DNA from: an uncultured Pseudomonadales bacterium
GTDB lineage: Bacteria; Pseudomonadota; Gammaproteobacteria; Pseudomonadales; Porticoccaceae
Direction of reading: 5' to 3'
DNA: 64,000 bases
Assembly: GCA_943788445.1 (NCBI GenBank)
Contig: CALSQH010000006.1
Span: forward strand, 120,071-184,070
This document shows positions 59,046 to 64,000 of this stretch, one piece after another. A program made the translations under genes and the position numbers. How positions within the stretch are numbered: the first letter of the stretch is position 1; each line of letters begins with the position of its first letter. Under the pieces are notes generated by a model. The model ran no database searches and had not been told where the DNA came from. It worked only from the letters and a program-made list of their open reading frames with translations.

Positions 59046-59673
59046 TCACATCAGCGCCAATAATTGTTGGCGCACTGCCCCACTGCTGGCCGAGATAGGC
59101 AAAGCTCTGCTGAGAGAAAAAGCTGATATGGGTAGGATCGGTTTTATAGTGCCAGTTGGCAAACTTGTCCGCATCCTCTACCAGCTTGGTCATTAGCCCA
59201 AGGTAACCGCCAGTTTTTATCAAAGCCCATAACCGCTGCAACTCGACCATTGGCTGAGATAGGTGCTCTACGACCTCTGTAGCGGTAATAAAATCATATT
59301 GGCGCTCAAACACACTGCTGTTATTGGCATAGTAGAGATCGAAAAGGTCCATGGAATGACCCTGCTCCTCGAGCATCACAGATAAACAGGGGCCTGGACC
59401 ACAGCCAAAATCCAATCCCTGACTATTTGAAGTTAATCGCTGGAGCAGTGGGTCAGCAAGCCGGCCGAGAAACTTTCGGTAGCCGCTGTCATTGGGATCA
59501 TTCTCGTGGTGATCATACTGCGCCTGTTCATCTGCAGCGTTGAGATGAAACTGTTTAGGTACAAATACCAGCTGACAAACGGAGCAGCGTAAATAGTTGC
59601 GGTTTTTGTCCTGATAAATGGGCCGAGTAGCGTCAGAAAGACAAAGTGGGCAGCTTATGGTGGTTTTAATCAT
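59026..59673 (-). CDS. SAM-dependent methyltransferase with zinc-ribbon start
   Basis: The 215-residue protein opens with two CxxC pairs (CPLCLSDATRPIY, RCSVCQLVFVP), a likely zinc ribbon. It then has a class I methyltransferase domain: QGLDFGCGPGPCLSVMLEEQ (motif I, about residues 85-104), FITATEVVEHLSQPMVELQR (motif IV region). The layout matches uncharacterised methyltransferases, some of which modify small molecules or sugars. Its 3' end overlaps the decarboxylase. Substrate unknown. Confidence 0.85.
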   Translation of the reverse strand: MIKTTISCPLCLSDATRPIYQDKNRNYLRCSVCQLVFVPKQFHLNAADEQAQYDHHENDPNDSGYRKFLGRLADPLLQRLTSNSQGLDFGCGPGPCLSVMLEEQGHSMDLFDLYYANNSSVFERQYDFITATEVVEHLSQPMVELQRLWALIKTGGYLGLMTKLVEDADKFANWHYKTDPTHISFFSQQSFAYLGQQWGSAPTIIGADVIIFQKP

Positions 59674-59814
59674 AATTATTTATTAGCGACTTATATTTTT
59701 GCAGTATGTCAGTAGATCTGTGCAGAATACAGGCTTTCAAAGTTGCTTTTCGAGACTAATAGGAGACTAATGACCTTTTCCTAAAAAAACTCTGCAACTT
59801 GTTATGATTTAACA

Positions 59815-59843
59815 TTGACGCAAACCTGCTTGGTCAGTATTAT
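59815..59843 (+). promoter_or_regulatory. strong promoter of the tRNA cluster
   Basis: TTGACG (59815-59820), 17 bp, TATTAT (59838-59843), then a GC-rich discriminator GCGCGCT, the pattern of growth-rate-controlled stable RNA promoters. It lies 36 bp upstream of tRNA-Pro. Confidence 0.85.
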
Positions 59844-59878
59844 GCGCGCTCTCGAAAGAGACCGCATGGTAAGACATT

Positions 59879-59955
59879 CGGGGATTAGCGCAGTCTGGTA
59901 GCGCGCCTGCTTTGGGAGCAGGATGTCGGGGGTTCGAATCCCTCATCCCCGACCA
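59879..59955 (+). tRNA. tRNA-Pro (UGG anticodon)
   Basis: The 77-base gene has acceptor arms CGGGGAT and ATCCCCG, with an encoded CCA at 59953-59955. The anticodon stem CCTGC/GCAGG encloses TTTGGGA, giving anticodon TGG. The T-arm GGTTCGAATCC is standard. It is the first of three clustered tRNAs behind one promoter. Confidence 0.97.
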
Positions 59956-59976
59956 CTTTCCGGCTTGAAAGCTATG

Positions 59977-60053
59977 CCGCCCATAGCTCAATTGGATAGA
60001 GCATCCGCCTTCTAAGCGGAAGGTTCCAGGTTCGAGCCCTGGTGGGCGGACCA
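59977..60053 (+). tRNA. tRNA-Arg (UCU anticodon)
   Basis: The 77-base gene has acceptor arms CCGCCCA and TGGGCGG, discriminator A and an encoded CCA. The anticodon loop CTTCTAA between CCGC and GCGG gives TCT. The T-arm is CCAGGTTCGAGCCCTGG. It lies 21 bases after tRNA-Pro. Confidence 0.97.
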
Positions 60054-60108
60054 AGGTTGCTGTCTGTATTGGTTTGAAGGTAAAAATTCCTACATATATT
60101 GCTTTAAT

Positions 60109-60185
60109 GGTGGACGTAGCTCAGTTGGTAGAGCCCCGGATTGTGATTCCGGTGGTCGCGGGTTCAATCCCCGTCGTCCACCCCA
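60109..60185 (+). tRNA. tRNA-His (GUG anticodon)
   Basis: The gene has acceptor arms GTGGACG and CGTCCAC, an extra 5' G (60109) pairing with the C discriminator as tRNA-His requires, and an encoded CCA (60183-60185). The anticodon loop TTGTGAT between CCGGA and TCCGG gives GTG. The Pro-Arg-His set resembles the Arg-His-Leu-Pro cluster of other gammaproteobacteria. Confidence 0.97.
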
Positions 60186-60331
60186 TTTTCTTGTTGTATC
60201 TCTTTTAAAACATTATTTTAGAATATTCATTTATTCAATTAAGTTTAAAAAAGCTTGCGTTAAGTGCATCTCGCGCATAGTTTATCGCCCTGAATATAAT
60301 TAATAATTTAACAACCAATACAGGTATCAAA

Positions 60332-61177
60332 ATGTCTGCACTTATTCTTGATGGCAAAATACTGGCCGCGCAAACTGAAGCTGAGTTATCTAATCGCGTT
60401 GCTACCCTGAAAGATAAAAACGCAGGACAAGCGCCAATACTGGCAACTATTCTGGTGGGTGGCGATCCAGCCTCTGCAACCTATGTAAAGATGAAACAGA
60501 ATGCCTGTAAACGTGTCGGCATGGACTCTATCGCGGTTGAAATGCCTGAAGATACTACTACTGAACAGTTGTTGGAAAAGATTGCCGAGCTCAACAACAA
60601 TCCCAACTGCCACGGGATTCTTTTGCAGCACCCAGTACCTGCACAGATTGATGAGCGCGCCTGCTTTGACGCTATCGCCCTTGCGAAAGATGTTGACGGT
60701 GTCACCTGCCTTGGTTTCGGCCGTATGGCTATGAATGAAGAAGCCTATGGATCGGCAACACCCCAGGGTATTATGCGCATTCTCGAAGGCTACAATATTG
60801 AAATGACCGGTAAGCATGCGGTCGTGGTTGGTCGCAGCCCTATTCTCGGCAAGCCAATGGCGCTGATGTTACTCAATGCCAATGCTACTGTGACTATCTG
60901 TCACTCAAAAACGCAAAACCTCCCGGACCTAATCAAACAGGCGGATATATTAGTCGGCGCTGTAGGCCGCCCCGAGTTTATTAAAGCCGAGTGGATTAAA
61001 GATGGCGCTGTAGTCGTTGATGCTGGCTATCATCCCGGTGGTGTCGGCGATATCGAATTGGCCCCTCTGGTTGATCGAGTGACCGCTTACACGCCTGTTC
61101 CCGGCGGCGTTGGCCCAATGACTATTAATACCCTGATTTTGCAGTCTGTTGCCGCCGCAGAAAAAAGCCTACTTTAG
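60332..61177 (+). CDS. folD: bifunctional methylenetetrahydrofolate dehydrogenase/cyclohydrolase
   Basis: The 281-residue enzyme interconverts one-carbon folates. Signatures are [20 protein letters not shown] near residues 36-55 with the active-site Tyr and Lys, [37 protein letters not shown] and [20 protein letters not shown] of the NADP site, ending with [18 protein letters not shown]. It follows the tRNA cluster, possibly on its own promoter in the 60186-60331 gap. Its stop overlaps the convergent enoyl-CoA hydratase by four bases. Confidence 0.97.
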   Translation: MSALILDGKILAAQTEAELSNRVATLKDKNAGQAPILATILVGGDPASATYVKMKQNACKRVGMDSIAVEMPEDTTTEQLLEKIAELNNNPNCHGILLQHPVPAQIDERACFDAIALAKDVDGVTCLGFGRMAMNEEAYGSATPQGIMRILEGYNIEMTGKHAVVVGRSPILGKPMALMLLNANATVTICHSKTQNLPDLIKQADILVGAVGRPEFIKAEWIKDGAVVVDAGYHPGGVGDIELAPLVDRVTAYTPVPGGVGPMTINTLILQSVAAAEKSLL

Positions 61178-61926
61178 GGCTTACTGCTGATCTTTTTCAT
61201 CATTGCGGCAATCGAATCCCGAGCATAGGGTTGCTTAATAGACCAGACTTGCTCGGCGGTTTCCAGCTCAAGAATCTCCTGGTGATTATTAGTTCCACCA
61301 GCCTGATGCAATGTCTGCTTAGTACGCAACAGTAATTCTTTGGGTAAATCACGAATATTGGCGGTAAATTCAAAGACCTCGTCAATTAGAGATTCAGCCT
61401 CAACACAGCTCCAAGCCAAGCCTTTTTCAACCGCTTCACGACCACTCAGAGATTGCGAAAACAGCAGCATTCCCGCCGCAGTATTCCAATTAGCTATCTG
61501 TCGCAGCATCCAAGTATTGCCGCCACCCGGGTGTAAACCGAGCCCGAAAAAGCGCGGTTCAAACCGAGCCGCTTCCGTCACTATGCGAACATCACACCCC
61601 ACAGCCAAATTAAAGCCTGCACCCACCGCAGGTCCATTAACTGCCGCAATAGTTGGTAGCCTGCAATTGGCGACCCTTAAAAAGCCGCTGTAAATTCTCT
61701 CTAACACCGCTTGATTGGGTATCAGATCTTTAAGCTGACCCCCAGCGCAGAATGCCCGGCCACTGCCGGTGATAATCAGGGCTTTAACCTCAGGATGTGC
61801 TTCAGCCTGCTGAACACAGTCAACAATCTTTTCGCAGACGTCTAAGGTCAGCATATTGCGTTTGTCAGGGTTATTTAAGGTAATCAGCGCCGCGTTATCG
61901 CGAATCTCAAAAAGAACTGTGGACAT
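61174..61926 (-). CDS. enoyl-CoA hydratase/isomerase family protein
   Basis: I start at the ATG at 61926 ([20 protein letters not shown]) for 250 residues. It is a crotonase-fold protein: [20 protein letters not shown] near residue 50, [20 protein letters not shown] near 90. The second catalytic Glu position ([16 protein letters not shown]) is present in altered form, with His/Pro where GLVPD-type sequences occur. Whether it hydrates, isomerises or only hydrolyses acyl-CoA is open. It may belong to acyl-CoA breakdown with fadB 4 kb away. The 3' end overlaps folD by four bases. Confidence 0.85.
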   Translation of the reverse strand: MSTVLFEIRDNAALITLNNPDKRNMLTLDVCEKIVDCVQQAEAHPEVKALIITGSGRAFCAGGQLKDLIPNQAVLERIYSGFLRVANCRLPTIAAVNGPAVGAGFNLAVGCDVRIVTEAARFEPRFFGLGLHPGGGNTWMLRQIANWNTAAGMLLFSQSLSGREAVEKGLAWSCVEAESLIDEVFEFTANIRDLPKELLLRTKQTLHQAGGTNNHQEILELETAEQVWSIKQPYARDSIAAMMKKISSKP

Positions 61927-62053
61927 ACAGGCTATCTCGGTAATAAACAATCTTTAAGGATAGCACCACAAGTCTTCAAAGGTGCGACGGGTTACCGTAT
62001 AGTCAATGCTATCAATATCAACAGCAGCAATAAAAAGTGGCCGTAAATCACCG

Positions 62054-62800
62054 ATGCCCTATAACAAACCTTTAACAGCCCAGCAACTTGTCGCTCATCG
62101 CGGTTATCAGAGAATCTATCCTGAAAACACCGCGCTATCTGTCCGTCAGGCTATTAAAGCAGGCGCCCTATTTGTAGAAATTGATATTCAGCTTAGTCGG
62201 GATCAGCAGCCGGTGGTCTATCATGACATTAGCCTGCAAAGAGTCAGTAACTGCAAAGAGTCCATTAGTGACTTATCTCTCGAACAGCTAAAACAACTAT
62301 CGGCCTATGAACCAGAGCGATTAGGTGATGCGTTTATTAAAGAGCCTATATCTTCTCTGCAGACTGTTGTCGAGATTATCAAACAACATCCCGCTGTAAC
62401 CTTATTTATTGAACTTAAAGAAGAATCTATCGAGCATTTTGGTGAAGAGGCTATGCTAAAAAATGTTTGTGCAATTCTAAAACCGATTGCACAGCGTGCG
62501 GTACTAATAAGCTTTGACTATAGCATTATCCAAACGGCCAGACGCAAAGGCTGGCCTCAAGTTGGCGTGGTTCTGCGTGACTGGTTAGATATCAATAGTC
62601 CAGAGGTGCAGGCAATTTCTTCCGAATATACCTTTGTTGATTACAAAATTATTCCACCACAAACTGACCTTGAAAGGCTAAAAACCAAACTGGTTGCCTA
62701 TGAGGTGGGTACAGTTGAACTGGCGAGAAAGTTAACCACACAAAAAGTTCCGATATTTGAGACTTTTGATATTCAGGGTTTACTTAAATCCACTAAATAA
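62054..62800 (+). CDS. glycerophosphodiester phosphodiesterase
   Basis: The 248-residue protein (start at ATG 62054, MPYNKPLTAQQLVAHRGYQR; an ATG at 62006 is also possible) belongs to the GDPD family. The catalytic pair is AHRGYQRIYPENTA with His and Arg near residues 14-15, the metal residues are EIDIQLSRD, and the second His is VVYHDISLQRVSNC. It releases glycerol-3-phosphate from phosphodiesters. No signal peptide is seen, so it is cytoplasmic, like UgpQ. The glpD-like gene 68 bases downstream could oxidise the product, which fits an operon. Confidence 0.9.
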   Translation: MPYNKPLTAQQLVAHRGYQRIYPENTALSVRQAIKAGALFVEIDIQLSRDQQPVVYHDISLQRVSNCKESISDLSLEQLKQLSAYEPERLGDAFIKEPISSLQTVVEIIKQHPAVTLFIELKEESIEHFGEEAMLKNVCAILKPIAQRAVLISFDYSIIQTARRKGWPQVGVVLRDWLDINSPEVQAISSEYTFVDYKIIPPQTDLERLKTKLVAYEVGTVELARKLTTQKVPIFETFDIQGLLKSTK

Positions 62801-62868
62801 GCTCTTTAGGGATATTATTGCCAGCTATAATTAACAATAAAATAATCCTATATAGTGATCATTAATCA

Positions 62869-64000
62869 ATGGATAAAAACTTCGATGTCTGCGTAATTGG
62901 CGGCGGTATACAGGGCGCGGGAATTGCACAGGCAGCGGCCCTCTCAGGTTTATCTGTCGCTCTATTAGAAAAGAGCGACTGGGGCGCCGGAACCTCATCC
63001 AAATCTAGCAAGTTAATCCACGGCGGTCTTCGATATCTTGAATCCTTTGAAATCGGTCTGGTGCGTGAAAGTCTTAAAGAGCGCCGCACCTTACTTAATA
63101 TCGCTGCAGATATAGTTAAACCCAACTGGTTTTACCTGCCAGTGTACAAAAATAGCCAGCACAAACCTTGGCAGCTAAGTATTGGATTAACCCTCTACAG
63201 AATACTTGCTGGACGCAAAAACCTCGCAGGCTTTAAACGCCTGCGTCGCTCACAGTGGAGCCAGCTAGAAGGACTTAATACCGCTAATTTGCAAACTGTC
63301 TTTGCCTATCAGGATGCTCAGACCGATGATCAGGCACTAACTCGCAGAGTCGCTCTATCGGCGCAAACTGAGGGTGCCACCCTACTTTGCCCGGCTACCG
63401 TAATCAGTGCCGAAAAAACCCATAAAGGCTATTCAATCGACCTTAATATCGACGGTGAAAGAAAAACCATTTACTGTCGCTATTTGGTAAATGCATCAGG
63501 ACCATGGATTAATCCTGTGGCTAAAACAATCCAGCCCAAACCGCCGATGGTAAGTGTTGATCTAATTCAGGGAACCCATATAGAGTTTAACGAGCAACTT
63601 AGCGACAAATGTTTTTACCTTGAGGCGCAACAGGATCATCGGGCGATTTTTGTTATGCCCTACAAAGGCGGAACCTTACTTGGCACGACGGAAAAAGTGT
63701 TTAGCGGCGACCCAGATCAGGTGCAACCCAGCGCTGAAGAGATTGAATATTTATTAGAAGTTATCCGCTATCACTTTCCGCACTTTCATCACAAACCCAC
63801 TAAAGCTTGGGCCGGATTACGGGTATTGCCAGCCAGTGATAGCAATCCCTTTAGTCGCAGCCGTGAAGTGCAGTATGCCGAGAGCGAAAGCTATCTGGCG
63901 GTCTATGGAGGCAAGCTGACTGGTTATAGAGCTACAGCAGAGATAGCTATCAAGAAAATCATTAAATCTATGGGATTGGAAGGTCGGCGCAAAGTTAAAG
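62869..64000 (+). CDS. glpD: FAD-dependent glycerol-3-phosphate dehydrogenase-like protein (3' end cut by window)
   Basis: The frame is open from the ATG at 62869 to the window end (377 codons). The FAD motif is DVCVIGGGIQGAGIAQAAAL at residues 6-25. GlpD hallmarks follow: TSSKSSKLIHGGLRYLESFE, YQDAQTDDQALTRR, YLVNASGPWINPV, VSVDLIQGTHI and WAGLRVLPASDSNPFSRSRE. It oxidises glycerol-3-phosphate and passes electrons to ubiquinone at the membrane. GlpD is normally about 500 residues, so roughly 120 are missing beyond the edge. It is distant from E. coli GlpD, so a related dehydrogenase is possible. The upstream phosphodiesterase supports a glycerol-phosphate role. Confidence 0.85.
   Translation, partial: MDKNFDVCVIGGGIQGAGIAQAAALSGLSVALLEKSDWGAGTSSKSSKLIHGGLRYLESFEIGLVRESLKERRTLLNIAADIVKPNWFYLPVYKNSQHKPWQLSIGLTLYRILAGRKNLAGFKRLRRSQWSQLEGLNTANLQTVFAYQDAQTDDQALTRRVALSAQTEGATLLCPATVISAEKTHKGYSIDLNIDGERKTIYCRYLVNASGPWINPVAKTIQPKPPMVSVDLIQGTHIEFNEQLSDKCFYLEAQQDHRAIFVMPYKGGTLLGTTEKVFSGDPDQVQPSAEEIEYLLEVIRYHFPHFHHKPTKAWAGLRVLPASDSNPFSRSREVQYAESESYLAVYGGKLTGYRATAEIAIKKIIKSMGLEGRRKVK

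Overview
The window is chromosomal DNA from a gammaproteobacterium, most likely a marine member of the Pseudomonas/Cellvibrio side of the class (inference). The gene order serS-crcB-rarA-lolA-ftsK | trxB-aat-bpt-infA | clpA-clpS | icd | rluE-nudJ-mnmA-hflD-purB-roxA is the arrangement I know from Pseudomonas and relatives, and cysH beside thrH is also Pseudomonas-like. Proteins are of ordinary length, spacing is tight, and most of the window is core housekeeping DNA.

Layout. 1-8 kb: end of a 5'-nucleotidase gene, a sulfur block (TSUP permease, cysB, an APS-reductase-type cysH coupled to a thioredoxin-like gene), thrH, a TetR regulator and a DUF1285 protein. The cysB-cysH interval holds decayed genes (a sigma-factor stub and a frameshifted gene) and a 300-bp minisatellite with a 21-bp period. 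8-12 kb: the ETF system, etfD divergent from etfBA. 12-17 kb: an ECF-type sigma factor with a likely membrane anti-sigma partner, two small exported basic proteins, xthA and prc. 17-20 kb: an orphan tyrosine recombinase and a TetR gene with a tandem operator. 20-49 kb: core genes (gor-cysG, serS to lolA, ftsK, trxB to infA, clpAS, icd, rluE to roxA, ggt, glcB, a LysR regulator, aceA). 49-50.7 kb: a PyrD-PyrK fusion. 50.7-55.4 kb: an accessory island. 55.4-64 kb: fadB, a PLP decarboxylase, a methyltransferase, three tRNAs (Pro, Arg, His) with a strong promoter, folD, an enoyl-CoA hydratase, a glycerophosphodiesterase and the start of a glpD-like gene.

The most notable feature is the island at 51.4-55.2 kb. 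A complete type II restriction-modification system (controller protein, PD-(D/E)XK nuclease, N6-adenine methyltransferase) lies between two attC-like integron recombination sites. The end box of the downstream site (ACCTAAC) is the exact complement of the first site's terminal box (GTTAGGT), as expected if the DNA between them is one integron cassette of about 3.25 kb. No integron integrase is visible, so this looks like a cluster of attC sites lacking integrase. A controller-protein operator sits between the upstream attC and the C gene.

Other structures of note: two interleaved, abutting 8-bp inverted repeats ending directly on the thrH ribosome binding site (a possible RNA switch); a family of long palindromic elements with a shared core but different outer stems (1.1 kb and 8.1 kb); twin 16-bp operators flanking a TATAAT box before a TetR gene; and a sharp change of strand composition near 4 kb.
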